Source: Sinorhizobium sp. 8-89
GTDB taxonomy: Bacteria; Pseudomonadota; Alphaproteobacteria; Rhizobiales; Rhizobiaceae
Length of the DNA: 64,000 nt
Direction: 5' to 3'
Assembly: GCF_030124325.1 (NCBI RefSeq)
Contig: NZ_JASKLR010000001.1
Location: 396,190 to 460,189, forward strand
The notes below the pieces were generated by a model. The model searched no databases. It was not told the origin of the DNA and saw only the letters and a program-made list of their open reading frames with translations. Shown here piece after piece: positions 49,056 to 57,920 of this stretch. Positions within the stretch are counted from its first letter, which is position 1. The number at the start of each line of letters is the position of its first letter. The position numbers and the translations under genes were made by a program.

Positions 49056-49209
49056 CCCCTCATCCGGCTGCCGCCACCTTCTCCCCGCTTGCGGGGAGAA
49101 GGGACAAGCGGCACCCGTTTGCTTCTCTCCCGCTTGGGAGCAAAAAGGGGCTCGCCGCCCCCTCCAGTCCCCTCTCCCCGCGGGCGGGGAGAGGGCTAGG
49201 GTGAGGGGC
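49056..49209. repeat. MITE-like palindromic element between betA and betB
   Basis: 154 bases, framed by inverted CCCCTCATCC and GGGTGAGGGG termini. Inside are nested hairpins from CTTCTCCCCGC / GCGGGGAGAAG and CTCTCCCCGC / GCGGGGAGAG. A shorter related copy is at 52271-52372. Confidence 0.8.
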
Positions 49210-49221
49210 AAATTCAAATCG

Positions 49222-50685
49222 TCAGTACGGCGCCTCTACCTTCCCCATACCGACATAGACGGTCTTGAGCTCGGTATAGTGGTTCAACGCCGCGACCGAA
49301 TTCTCGCGACCGAAGCCCGATTGCTTCGAGCCGCCGAAGGGGATCTCGACAGGGCAGAGATTGTAGGTGTTGATCCAGAGCGTGCCGGCCTCAAGCTGGT
49401 CGACCACGCGGTGCGCCCGGGTGATGTCGGCCGTGAAGACACCGGCGGAAAGGCCGAATTCGGTGGCGTTCGCGCGGGCGACGACCTCCGCTTCGTCGTC
49501 GAAATCGAGCACGCACATAACCGGCCCGAAGATTTCCTCGCGCGCGATCCTCATCTCGTCGGTGACGTCGGCAAATACGGTCGGCTGTATATAGGTGCCC
49601 TCGGTGTTGACGGCGTTTGGAATGCCGCCGCCGGTCACGAGCCGCGCGCCTTCCGCCTTGCCCTTCTCGATGTAGGAGAAGACCTTGTCGCGCTGCGCCT
49701 TCGAAACCATGGGGCCAAGCTGCGTCGCCTCGTCCATGGGGTCGCCGATGACGATCGCCTCGGTGCGCTCCTTGAGCCGCGCCAGAAAGGCGTCCTTGAC
49801 CTTCCGCTGCACGAACACGCGGGTGCCGTTGGAGCAGACCTGCCCGGTCGAATAGAAATTGCCGAGCATGGCGCCGCCGATAGCGCTTTCGAGATCGGCA
49901 TCGTCGAAGACGATCAACGGCGACTTGCCGCCGAGTTCCATCGTTACATGGCGAAGCCCGGCTGCGGCTGCCTCATAGACCTTGCGGCCGGTCGGCACCG
50001 AGCCGGTGAGAGAAACCTTGGCGATGTCGGGATGGTTGACGAGCAGTGGACCGGTCGATCGGTCGCCCTGGATGACATTATAGAGGCCCTTCGGCAGGCC
50101 CGCCTCGATCAGGATCTCGGCGATCTTCAGCGCCCCGAGTGGAGTGTTTTCCGACGGTTTGAAGACCATGGCGTTACCGGCGGCAAGTGCCGGCGCGCCC
50201 TTCCAGCAGGCAATCTGCTGCGGATAGTTCCAGGCGCCGATGCCGACGCAGACGCCGAGCGGCACTCGCTTGGTATAGGCGAAATCGCCGCCAAGCGGGA
50301 TGTAGTCGCCGTTGAGCGCCGCCGCCGCGACGCCGCCGAAGAACTCAAAGCTGTCGGCGCCGGAAGTCGGGTCGGCGACGATCGTTTCCTGGATCGGCTT
50401 GCCGGTGTCGAGCGTTTCCAGTTCGGAAAGCTCGCGGTTGCGCTCGCGCATGATTTCCGCGGCGCGTTTCAGGATGCGGCCGCGCGCCGTCGGGCTCTTC
50501 GCCGCCCATTCCGGCTGCGCCCGTTTCGCGGCGGCGATCGCCTTTTCAACGATCGCGGGCGTCGCGGCATGAAGCCGGGCGATCACCTCGCCGTTCGCCG
50601 GATAGATGCTCTCGATCACGGTGCCGGCGGTGTCCTCGACATATTCGCCGTCGATGAAGTGCGAGGCTTTCGGTTGGGCTCTCAT
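49222..50685 (-). CDS. betB: Betaine aldehyde dehydrogenase
   Basis: 487 residues. Catalytic Glu in [11 protein letters not shown] and nucleophile Cys in [13 protein letters not shown] define the NAD-dependent aldehyde dehydrogenase; the [14 protein letters not shown] turn follows the Rossmann fold, and the F-T-I-like [19 protein letters not shown] is typical of BetB. It oxidises betaine aldehyde to glycine betaine. Only one base separates the betC stop and this ATG. Confidence 0.97.
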   Translation of the reverse strand: MRAQPKASHFIDGEYVEDTAGTVIESIYPANGEVIARLHAATPAIVEKAIAAAKRAQPEWAAKSPTARGRILKRAAEIMRERNRELSELETLDTGKPIQETIVADPTSGADSFEFFGGVAAAALNGDYIPLGGDFAYTKRVPLGVCVGIGAWNYPQQIACWKGAPALAAGNAMVFKPSENTPLGALKIAEILIEAGLPKGLYNVIQGDRSTGPLLVNHPDIAKVSLTGSVPTGRKVYEAAAAGLRHVTMELGGKSPLIVFDDADLESAIGGAMLGNFYSTGQVCSNGTRVFVQRKVKDAFLARLKERTEAIVIGDPMDEATQLGPMVSKAQRDKVFSYIEKGKAEGARLVTGGGIPNAVNTEGTYIQPTVFADVTDEMRIAREEIFGPVMCVLDFDDEAEVVARANATEFGLSAGVFTADITRAHRVVDQLEAGTLWINTYNLCPVEIPFGGSKQSGFGRENSVAALNHYTELKTVYVGMGKVEAPY

Positions 50686-50686
50686 G

Positions 50687-52225
50687 TCATTCTCCCCGCG
50701 GATAGCGCTTGGATTCCTCGAGGTTGTCGAGGTTCATGTGGTTGCGCATGTAGCGCTCGGATGCCTTCTGCAGCGGCTGGTGGTCCCAGGGATAATAGGC
50801 GCCATTGCGGAGCGCCTCATAGACCACCCAGCGCCGGGCCTGGCTTTCGCGTACGGCCGCGTCGAAGGCCTCCATGTCCCAGTGGGCGGCGCGCATGTCG
50901 CGGAAGGCGGCGAGCGTTGCCGCATCGACAGAGTTGCGCGGATTTTCCGCGAGGTTGGTGAGTTCCAGTGGGTCGCTTTCGAGGTCGTAAAGCTGGTCCG
51001 GATCGAGGGTGCAGTGGATATATTTCCACTTTCCTTCACGAATGCAGACGAGCGGCGCGTAGGAGGCTTCCGCCGCATATTCCATCAGCACCGCCTCGGT
51101 GCGCTCCGTGCCGCCCACCATCGGCATAAGGCTGATGCCGTCCGTCCAGGGCTTTACCTCCTCCAGCGAGATGCCCGCGAGTTCGGCAAGCGTCGGCGTC
51201 ACGTCGAGGTTCGAAGTGGGCGCCAGATGCAGGCCGGGTGTAACCCCCGGTCCGGCGATCATCAGCGGCACGCGCGCGGAACCTTCGAAGAAGTTCATCT
51301 TGAACCACAGACCGCGTTCACCGAGCATGTCGCCGTGGTCGGAACAGAAGAGGATGACGGTATCGTCGAGCATTCTCGTCCGCGACAGCGTATCGATGAG
51401 CTCTCCCACTTTTTCGTCGAGGTAGGAGATATTGGCGAAATAGGCGCGGCGTGACCGGCGGACATTCTCCTCGGTAAGCGCGAAGTTTTCGTAGTCGCAG
51501 GAGTGCATGATGCGCTGCGAATGCGGGTCCTGCCGATCGAAGGGAAGCGCGCCGATCTCCGGCAGCAGGTGCTCGCAATTCTCGTAAAGATCCCAGAATT
51601 TGCGCCGTGCGACATAGGGGTCGTGGGGATGGGTAAAGGAGACGGTGAGGCACCAGGGGCGGCGGCTTTCGTCGTCGTTCTCGCGGGAGAGCTGATAGAG
51701 CTTCTGGTTCGCCAGAAACGCCACCTCGTCGTCATATTCCATCTGGTTGGTGATCTCCGCCACCCCGGCGCCGGTGACGGAACCGAGATTGTGGTACCAC
51801 CAGTCGATCCGCTCGCCGGGCTTGCGATAGTCCGGCGTCCAGCCGAAATCGGCCGGATAGATATCCGTGGTCAAGCGCTCTTCGAAGCCGTGCAACTGAT
51901 CCGGCCCGACGAAATGCATCTTGCCGGAAAGGGCGGTGTAGTAGCCGGCCCGGCGCAGATGATGGGCATAGGTCGGGATCGAAGACTGGTATTCGGCAGC
52001 GTTGTCAAAGACGCGGGTGCGGCTCGGCAGCTGCCCGGCCATGAACGAGGCGCGCGCCGGCGCGCAGAGCGGCGACGAAGTGTAGTTGTTGCGGAATCGG
52101 GCGGAGCGCTTGGCCAGTGCCTTCAGGTTTGGCGCGTGCAGGAAGTCGGCGGGGCCGTGCGGAAAGAGCTTCCCGTTCAGCTGGTCGACCATGATGATCA
52201 AGATATTCGGCTTTCCGGCAGTCAC
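50687..52225 (-). CDS. betC: Choline-sulfatase
   Basis: 512 residues from GTG 52225 (reading (V/M)[10 protein letters not shown]), the length reported for Sinorhizobium BetC; the frame is open to 52330 without a better start. The sulfatase motif LCAPARASF has C54, which becomes formylglycine. [10 protein letters not shown], the [11 protein letters not shown] and SDHGDMLGE metal and substrate motifs are intact. It cleaves choline-O-sulfate to choline and sulfate, feeding both bet and sulfur assimilation. Confidence 0.97.
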   Translation of the reverse strand: MTAGKPNILIIMVDQLNGKLFPHGPADFLHAPNLKALAKRSARFRNNYTSSPLCAPARASFMAGQLPSRTRVFDNAAEYQSSIPTYAHHLRRAGYYTALSGKMHFVGPDQLHGFEERLTTDIYPADFGWTPDYRKPGERIDWWYHNLGSVTGAGVAEITNQMEYDDEVAFLANQKLYQLSRENDDESRRPWCLTVSFTHPHDPYVARRKFWDLYENCEHLLPEIGALPFDRQDPHSQRIMHSCDYENFALTEENVRRSRRAYFANISYLDEKVGELIDTLSRTRMLDDTVILFCSDHGDMLGERGLWFKMNFFEGSARVPLMIAGPGVTPGLHLAPTSNLDVTPTLAELAGISLEEVKPWTDGISLMPMVGGTERTEAVLMEYAAEASYAPLVCIREGKWKYIHCTLDPDQLYDLESDPLELTNLAENPRNSVDAATLAAFRDMRAAHWDMEAFDAAVRESQARRWVVYEALRNGAYYPWDHQPLQKASERYMRNHMNLDNLEESKRYPRGE

Positions 52226-52270
52226 GTCGTCGGTTCCTCGAAGGTTTGAATTGCAGTTCGTTTCGGAGAT

Positions 52271-52372
52271 CGCCTCATCCGGCGCCGCCATCTTCTCCCT
52301 GCTCGCGGGGAGAAGATATGTCGCGCCCAAGTCTCCTCCCCCCGCGTTCGGGGAGAGAGCTAGGGTGAGGCG
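52271..52372. repeat. MITE-like palindromic element between betC and betI
   Basis: 102 bases, CGCCTCATCC at one end and GGGTGAGGCG at the other. It shares the CTTCTCC-GCGGGGAGAAG and GGGGAGAGAGCTAGGGTGAG motifs with the copy at 49056-49209, in the same orientation. It runs into the 3' end of betI and supplies its stop codon. Confidence 0.8.
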
Positions 52373-52965
52373 TAGTTTTCACCATCACCCACCCGCAAGT
52401 GCGCATTCACGTAGTCTTCCGTGAGCGCGATCGAAGCTTCGATGCTGATCGGCGCCGATTTAAGACTTTGCCGGATGTAAAGCCCATCGATCATCGCAGC
52501 CGCGCCCTCGGCGATGCGCTCCGCGTCATCGGCTGTAGAGAGCGGCCTGAGGCTGGCCAACAGATTAGAGCGCAGCCGGCGCGCATAGATGACGAGGAGG
52601 CGGCGGACATCCTCGGACCGTTGCGCCTCCGAATAGAAGGCAAGCCAGGCGGCGACCGTCTCGGGGGCGAACTGGGCGGCGCGAAAGCTCACGCGGATCA
52701 GCGCACTCAGCTTTTCGCGCGGCGTCGTCGCCGCCTTCAGTGCGGTGACCGCGTCGTCGCGCAGTTGCCCCAGAAGGCTGCGGATCGTTGCGATCAGCAA
52801 TTGTTCCTTGCTGCCGAAATAGTGGTGCGCGAGCGCCGGCGAGACGCCGGCGGTCCTGGCGATGTCCGACATGGTGACAGAGAGCGTGCCCTGATCTCCG
52901 ATCACGCGCAGCGCTGCGTCCACCAGCGCCTTTCGGCGCACAGGCTCCATTCCGATTTTCGGCAT
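52360..52965 (-). CDS. betI: TetR-family choline-responsive repressor BetI
   Basis: 201 residues. The TetR HTH covers residues 10-55 (LVDAALRVIGDQGTLSVTMSDIARTAGVSPALAHHYFGSKEQLL). The ligand domain GAAAMIDGLYIRQSLKSAPIS matches BetI. It represses the bet genes until choline is present. The final residues, YASP, and the TAG stop lie within the repeat. A matching palindrome lies 31 bases upstream of its start. Confidence 0.95.
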   Translation of the reverse strand: MPKIGMEPVRRKALVDAALRVIGDQGTLSVTMSDIARTAGVSPALAHHYFGSKEQLLIATIRSLLGQLRDDAVTALKAATTPREKLSALIRVSFRAAQFAPETVAAWLAFYSEAQRSEDVRRLLVIYARRLRSNLLASLRPLSTADDAERIAEGAAAMIDGLYIRQSLKSAPISIEASIALTEDYVNAHLRVGDGENYASP

Positions 52966-52995
52966 CAGATACTCCCTCGGACACCTATTTTATTT

Positions 52996-53015
52996 TTGAT
53001 TGACGCATCAATCAA
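52996..53015. promoter_or_regulatory. BetI-type operator
   Basis: TTGATTGA-CGCA-TCAATCAA, a perfect 8-bp inverted repeat, 31 bases upstream of betI and 98 bases upstream of the divergent HdeD-like gene. The ATTGATTGA half site resembles the BetI operator of other bacteria. Confidence 0.75.
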
Positions 53016-53112
53016 GAAAAACCTTTCGCTTTTTTCTCTTTCTTTTTGCTGAGAAATCCGGCCCAATCGCTAGGTGGCGCTCAGGCTCGCCAACAGGACT
53101 GGAGGTTGAAAA

Positions 53113-53661
53113 ATGGTCCACACCTTCGACCCCGCCGGCAAGGAGGCCGTCGCCGGAAAATGGGCGTGGTTCGTCGCACTTGGCGTGCTGTTGATCATGT
53201 GTGGCGGCATCGCTTTCGGCAATCTGTTCATGGCGACGGTCGGCTCGGTCTACTACATCGGCGCCATCATGCTCGTCGGCGGTCTGCTCAACCTCGCGCA
53301 CGCGTTCCAGGTCAGAGGCTGGGAAAGCATCGTCTATTGGGTCTTGAGTGGCGCCTGCTATGCGGCGGCTGGCCTCTTTGCTTTCATCAACCCCGTGCTT
53401 GCCTCCTCGGTCCTGACCTTCCTGATGGCCGTAGCATTGATCGTTGCCGGCTGCTCCCGCCTGTGGGTCGGCTTCAAGCTCAGGCCGCTCGCTGGCTGGG
53501 GTTGGATCGTCATAGGCGGGCTCGTCACCTTGGTTGCCGGCCTCGTCATTGCTGGCGGGTGGCCGGTCAACAGCCTGTGGATTCTGGGGCTGTTCCTCGC
53601 AGTCGATCTGGTGATGCAGGGCCTTGCGTTGATCGCTTTCGGCGTTCTCGCCAAGGGTTAG
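53113..53661 (+). CDS. HdeD family (DUF308) membrane protein
   Basis: 182 residues with six hydrophobic segments. The pattern FVALGVLLIMCGGIAFGNLFMATVGSVYYIGAIMLVGGLLNLAHAFQVRGW, then the second half repeating SGACYAAAGLFAFINPVLASSVLTFLMA, is the HdeD repeat. HdeD proteins protect against acid and other envelope stress. It shares a 147-base divergent region with betI, including the BetI operator. Confidence 0.88.
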   Translation: MVHTFDPAGKEAVAGKWAWFVALGVLLIMCGGIAFGNLFMATVGSVYYIGAIMLVGGLLNLAHAFQVRGWESIVYWVLSGACYAAAGLFAFINPVLASSVLTFLMAVALIVAGCSRLWVGFKLRPLAGWGWIVIGGLVTLVAGLVIAGGWPVNSLWILGLFLAVDLVMQGLALIAFGVLAKG

Positions 53662-53826
53662 GAATCCATCGCATTTTCAATGCGCTGCGGCCTTGAGGCG
53701 TGCGCGACGACGGCCGCCGCTCTTGTTATGCAAGCTTCATGAAACCTTCACATTCGTGAAAGGTTTCGTTGACGCTTGCCCTTGATGCTGGCGCGGCCTT
53801 TGTTCGTGTATGTTCCTGGAGCCGGC

Positions 53827-55626
53827 ATGTCCGTCGCCCCCGCCGAAATCCTTTCGCTTCGCCGCTTCGGCGACGACCAGATTGTCACGCTTGCCAAACT
53901 TGTCATCGAGAACGCCTTCCAGCCGATCGTCGAGGCGACGACTGGTGCCGTTTTCGGCTATGAATCGCTGATGCGCGGGTTCCAGCGCCTGGGCTTTGCC
54001 TCGCCGCTCGAATTGCTGGACAAGGCGGAGGAGGGGGGCCAGCTTCTGGCGCTCGAACATCTTATCAACAGCCGCGCCGTGGCCGCCTTCGCGACGATCC
54101 CCGACTCTTCGGCACGGACCCTTTTCCTGAATTTCGATTCGAGGCTGGTCGGTGGCGAGGACGATATCGTCGAGCGCCTCGTCAATCACCTGAAGCGCGC
54201 CAACATTGCCCCGTCTTCGCTCTGCTTCGAGCTTTCGGAGCGCTTTGACGGTGGGAAGATGCCCGATTTTTCCGCGCTGGTGCGGCAATTGCGGCTTGCC
54301 GGCTTCAAGCTCGCGATCGACGATTTCGGCGCAGGCTTCAACGGGCTGAAATTGCTCTGCGACCAGCCCGTCGACTACGTGAAGATCGATCGGCATTTCA
54401 TCTCCGGCATCGAGCGGGACCCGCGCAAACGTCATCTCGTTCGCCATACGGTCAATACGGCCCACGTGCTCGGAACGCGGGTGATTGCGGAGGGCGTGGA
54501 GACGGAGGCCGAGTTCCTCGCCTGTCGCGATCTCGGATGCGATCTGGTGCAGGGCTATTTCATTGCTCGGCCGACCACCCATCTCAGCGAGCTTCAGCCG
54601 GCTTACCCTCATCTGGAATTGAGCGGTGCCGCGCGGCGCTCCTCCGCGACGCTCGACAGCATTCTCATCAGGAAACAGATCGAACAGCTTCCGGCCGTGA
54701 GGGAGAGCGACGAACTCGAATCCGCCTTTGATCTTTTTCGGGTCAATCCGCGCCAGCCTTTTTTTCCGGTGTTGAACGCCAACGGCGAGCCGCGCGGCAT
54801 CCTGCACGAGTATCACGTCAAGGAGATGATCTATCATCCCTTCGGCCGTGACCTGCTGAAGAACCGCATCTACCAGCGCCGCATTTCGCATTTCGTCAGC
54901 CCGGCGCCGATCGCCGATCTCGATACGCCTGCCGACGAGATGCTGAAAATCTTCGCCGGCATGGACGGCAGCGACCGTGTGATCCTGACCGAAAACATGC
55001 GCTACGCCGGCATTCTTTCCGCTTCGTCGCTGTTGAAGATCATCAACGAGAAGCAGTTGAAGATGGCGCAGGAGCAGAACCCGCTGACGGGCCTGCCGGG
55101 CAACCGCGCGATCCGCGACTACGTGCAGGACGCGATCCTCGACGGCGACGAAACGCGCTACTTCTGCTATTGCGACTTCGACGACTTCAAACCGTTCAAC
55201 GACACCTACGGTTTTCAGAAGGGCGATCTGGCGATCACGCTGTTTGCCGCCCTGCTCAGGCGTCATTTCATCGGAGAGGAGAAGTTTCTGGGGCATGTGG
55301 GCGGCGATGATTTCTTCGTCGGCGTCAGCGGCTGGACCGATCAGGAAATCCACTCCGTCCTTACGCGCCTCGCCGAGGATTTCCGCTCGGATGTCCGGCA
55401 GCTCTATTCCGCGGAACACCAGGCCGAGGGGCGGATCAGCGGATATGGCCGCGACGGAGTAAGCAAGAACTTTCCCCTGATGCGTTGTTCGATCGCCGTT
55501 CTCGTGCTTCCGCAGGGCTTCATTTTATCGGACACCCAGACAGTCAGCGCGCGGATTGCTGAAATCAAAGCACGCGCTAAGGAAAGCGAAAGTGGCCTCG
55601 TTTTTGAGTTGCTCCACGGTGACTGA
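53827..55626 (+). CDS. EAL-CBS-GGDEF cyclic di-GMP protein
   Basis: 599 residues from ATG 53827 with GGAG upstream. The order is unusual: EAL first (about 20-265, motifs FQPIVEATTGAVFGYESLMRG and LAIDDFGAGFNGLKLLCDQPVDYVKIDRHF), a CBS pair (about 290-425) and GGDEF last (about 430-595) with GGDDF in HVGGDDFFVG. The EAL triplet is ESL; the FELSERFDG and DDFGAG residues are intact. It may degrade or sense cyclic di-GMP under control of a nucleotide bound by CBS. No membrane segment. Confidence 0.9.
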   Translation: MSVAPAEILSLRRFGDDQIVTLAKLVIENAFQPIVEATTGAVFGYESLMRGFQRLGFASPLELLDKAEEGGQLLALEHLINSRAVAAFATIPDSSARTLFLNFDSRLVGGEDDIVERLVNHLKRANIAPSSLCFELSERFDGGKMPDFSALVRQLRLAGFKLAIDDFGAGFNGLKLLCDQPVDYVKIDRHFISGIERDPRKRHLVRHTVNTAHVLGTRVIAEGVETEAEFLACRDLGCDLVQGYFIARPTTHLSELQPAYPHLELSGAARRSSATLDSILIRKQIEQLPAVRESDELESAFDLFRVNPRQPFFPVLNANGEPRGILHEYHVKEMIYHPFGRDLLKNRIYQRRISHFVSPAPIADLDTPADEMLKIFAGMDGSDRVILTENMRYAGILSASSLLKIINEKQLKMAQEQNPLTGLPGNRAIRDYVQDAILDGDETRYFCYCDFDDFKPFNDTYGFQKGDLAITLFAALLRRHFIGEEKFLGHVGGDDFFVGVSGWTDQEIHSVLTRLAEDFRSDVRQLYSAEHQAEGRISGYGRDGVSKNFPLMRCSIAVLVLPQGFILSDTQTVSARIAEIKARAKESESGLVFELLHGD

Positions 55627-55709
55627 TTATTCGCCTGCCGATATCGGGGTTTCCGGAACTGTGAGCGGGCGATAGGTTTAGGCGCAATCACCTTTGCGAG
55701 GACGCCTCC

Positions 55710-56717
55710 ATGACCATTCCGACCGAAATGACCTACGTGGACCTACCGGCCCCGGGTGGACCGGAAAATATGGTCCTGGCACGCGGACCGCTGCCGGACG
55801 TCAAAGCCAGCGATATCCTGATCCGCGTCGAGGCGTCCGGCATCAACCGGCCCGACGTGCTGCAGCGCAAGGGCGACTATCCGCCGCCGCCGGGCGCCAG
55901 CCCGGTCCTCGGTCTCGAGGTGGCCGGCGAGGTGGTGGCTCTCGGCGAGGGGGCAACCGGTTTCTCGATCGGCGACAAGGTCTGCGCGCTCACCAATGGC
56001 GGCGGCTATGCGGAATATTGCGCGGTACCGGCGACGCAGGCGCTCCATTGGCCGAAGGGCTATGATGCGACGAAGGCCGCCGCCCTGCCGGAGACTTTCT
56101 TCACCGTCTGGGCCAATGTCTTCGACATGGCCGGCCTCAAGGTCGGTGAAACGATCCTCGTCCATGGCGGGTCGAGCGGTATCGGCACCACCGCAATACA
56201 GCTCGCCAGGGCCCTCGGCGCCGAAGTTTTCGTGACCGCTGGCAGCGCGGAGAAATGCAGGGCCTGCGAGGCGCTCGGGGCCAAGCGGGCGATCAACTAT
56301 CGCGAGGAAGACTTTAAGGCCGTCGTGCTCGAAGAGACCGGCGGGCGAGGGGTCGACGTCATTCTCGACATGGTCGGTGGGCGCTATTTCGACCGCAATA
56401 TCGGCTCGCTCGCGAAGGACGGCCGTCTGTCGATCATCGCGTTTCTGGGTGGCGCGCGCGCGGAAAGCGCCAATATCGCACCCATCCTGACGAAGCGGTT
56501 GCATGTCATGGGATCGGCGCTTCGCCCGCGCACATCAGCGGAAAAACGGGCGATCCGCGACGGGCTTGCGGCAAAGGTCTGGCCATTGCTGGAAGGGGGC
56601 GCGGTGGCACCGGTCATCCACGCGGTCTTACCCTTAGAAAGGATCGCCGACGGTCACCGCCTGATGGAAGAAGGCGATCATATCGGCAAGATCGTGATGA
56701 CGATGGGCCGATCCTAG
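55710..56717 (+). CDS. NAD(P)H quinone oxidoreductase (PIG3/TP53I3 type)
   Basis: 335 residues. MDR family without structural zinc: [54 protein letters not shown] (Rossmann GxxGxG variant) and INYREEDF match the PIG3-like branch. It reduces quinones using NADPH. Single gene 83 bases after the cyclic di-GMP gene. Confidence 0.9.
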   Translation: MTIPTEMTYVDLPAPGGPENMVLARGPLPDVKASDILIRVEASGINRPDVLQRKGDYPPPPGASPVLGLEVAGEVVALGEGATGFSIGDKVCALTNGGGYAEYCAVPATQALHWPKGYDATKAAALPETFFTVWANVFDMAGLKVGETILVHGGSSGIGTTAIQLARALGAEVFVTAGSAEKCRACEALGAKRAINYREEDFKAVVLEETGGRGVDVILDMVGGRYFDRNIGSLAKDGRLSIIAFLGGARAESANIAPILTKRLHVMGSALRPRTSAEKRAIRDGLAAKVWPLLEGGAVAPVIHAVLPLERIADGHRLMEEGDHIGKIVMTMGRS

Positions 56718-56839
56718 GAGTGCCAAAGCAGGTGATCTCACCGGTGCTTTCGCTCCCTAAGACGATAGTTGGTCTTGTATTCGGATGGGAATCACCTACC
56801 TTGGAGCCATCGTCAACGAACAGAAAGGAAGGTGATCCA

Positions 56840-56911
56840 ATGTCTAATGAGATTTCGAACCTCGTGACAGGCATGGGAGAGGTGAAGGAGTCGAGGCAGC
56901 CCTCGGCTTGA
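56840..56911 (+). CDS. Candidate 23-residue small ORF in a structured transcript
   Basis: ATG 56840 has an excellent AAGGAAGGTGA upstream. The frame reads MSNEISNLVTGMGEVKESRQ and three more residues, then TGA. It has no membrane helix. The surrounding 394 bases (56718-57111) carry no larger gene but contain several hairpins after the ORF: at about 56893, 56926-56940, 56941-56955 and the terminator at 56967-56998. The ensemble looks like a small mRNA or sRNA with its own short peptide. No family is recognised. Confidence 0.5.
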   Translation: MSNEISNLVTGMGEVKESRQPSA

Positions 56912-56966
56912 TTGCCGCCTTCCTTGGGCCTGTGAGGCCCGGCCGTCATTAGGCCAGAACTCATGG

Positions 56967-56998
56967 AAGGGTCGCCTCGGGCGGCCCTTTTCCTTTTC
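56967..56998 (+). terminator. Rho-independent terminator after the small ORF
   Basis: AAGGGTCGCC (56967-56976) pairs with GGCGGCCCTT (56980-56989) with one G-T pair, then TTCCTTTTC. It ends the structured small transcript. Confidence 0.75.
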
Positions 56999-57078
56999 TG
57001 CAAGGGTTCTCGCGAAGCGTTCTCAAGCAATTCAGGAAAGTGTGTAATTCCGTCCGGAATTGCGCAGTTCCAAAGAGC

Positions 57079-57114
57079 TAGATCACTGTTTCAATGAAAC
57101 AATCAAATGATCTA
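57079..57114. repeat. Palindromic repeat (degraded copy of 14740 type)
   Basis: TAGATCA (57079-57085) pairs with TGATCTA (57108-57114), inner GTTTC/GAAAC stem at 57088-57100. The context CAAAGAG..GATCA matches the 14740 copy. It includes the TAG stop of the DUF3750 gene. Confidence 0.7.
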
Positions 57115-57849
57115 ACTCCCGAAGCGGCCGAGCGCGGGGATTTTTACCCCCGCGGGTGCAATATCAACGCCCGCCACTAATCCCATGAAGTGCAGCTCCA
57201 GCCCGCTTCGCCAGCCGGCCGAAATGCCGGCCAGCCCGTAGAGGGTTGCGTGCAGGTCGCGGCCGTCGCTATCGATGTGGAAAAGCTTGCCCTCCGGCAA
57301 GTAGTCGCGGCCGACGGCGCTCGGCGGTAGCACCGCGCCAATCTCGGGCACCGAACGAAGCACGTGCGCGACGAAGGTGTTCGAGTTCGGTCCGGGCCAT
57401 AGTCTGTAGGTGCCGGGCGAGGCGTAGGGGTATTTGGCAATCGCCCGCTCGACCTTCGGAATCAGGCGTTGCGCCTTCTCTCCCGTGATCATGACGACGA
57501 TGTGCGGCTCGTTCGAATACCACCGGCCATCGGCCTGATAGGCATTCTTGCGGACCGGCTTGCCCCAGCCGACCTTTTCGTATCGGGTATAGGCCGGGGC
57601 CCCTTCATCCTTGGTGACGATCCACGCGTGGCTGGCGACGGCCCCCTTCATGCCGCCGGTGGTTGCCGAGAGGATATAGACTGCCGCCTCCGGGCTTTCT
57701 GCCGGTTTGGGGAGAAGGCCGGCGGATGACCAGTCCGCCTCCCGCCAGCTTTGCGGCCTGTCCTTAATGTACCATAAGCCGGCCGAGGCAAGCGCCGGAA
57801 GCAGGTAGATGAGCAGGAAGGCGACAAGCAGCCTACGGACGAATTTCAT
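57112..57849 (-). CDS. DUF3750 protein
   Basis: 245 residues from ATG 57849 (MKFVRRLLVAFLLIYLLP). A signal or anchor helix (5-25), then the DUF3750 core: AVYILSATTGGMKGAVASHAWIVTKDEGAPAYTRYEKVGWGKPVRKNA, a YPYASPGTYRLWPGPNSNTFVAHVLRSVPE segment with conserved HAWIV and a terminal Gly-rich strand. Possibly a periplasmic hydrolase fold; catalytic role not established. The stop lies in a palindromic repeat. Confidence 0.85.
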   Translation of the reverse strand: MKFVRRLLVAFLLIYLLPALASAGLWYIKDRPQSWREADWSSAGLLPKPAESPEAAVYILSATTGGMKGAVASHAWIVTKDEGAPAYTRYEKVGWGKPVRKNAYQADGRWYSNEPHIVVMITGEKAQRLIPKVERAIAKYPYASPGTYRLWPGPNSNTFVAHVLRSVPEIGAVLPPSAVGRDYLPEGKLFHIDSDGRDLHATLYGLAGISAGWRSGLELHFMGLVAGVDIAPAGVKIPALGRFGS

Positions 57850-57920
57850 CGTATACCCCGGTTTCCAGCAGTCGGATTCCTGATAAATGCAAAGGCGAAA
57901 AAGGAAATTTGAGGGCAAGC

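Noticed and set aside
49056..49209. CRISPR-like appearance of repeated hairpins
   Set aside because: The repeats differ in length and lack regular spacers. They are a palindromic intergenic element, seen again at 52271-52372.
49051..50961. 636-codon plus-strand frame over betB
   Set aside because: Mirror of betB and of the palindromic repeat; its first part is repeat sequence.
53737..55419. 560-codon minus-strand frame over the EAL-GGDEF gene
   Set aside because: Antisense of a gene with recognisable EAL and GGDEF motifs.
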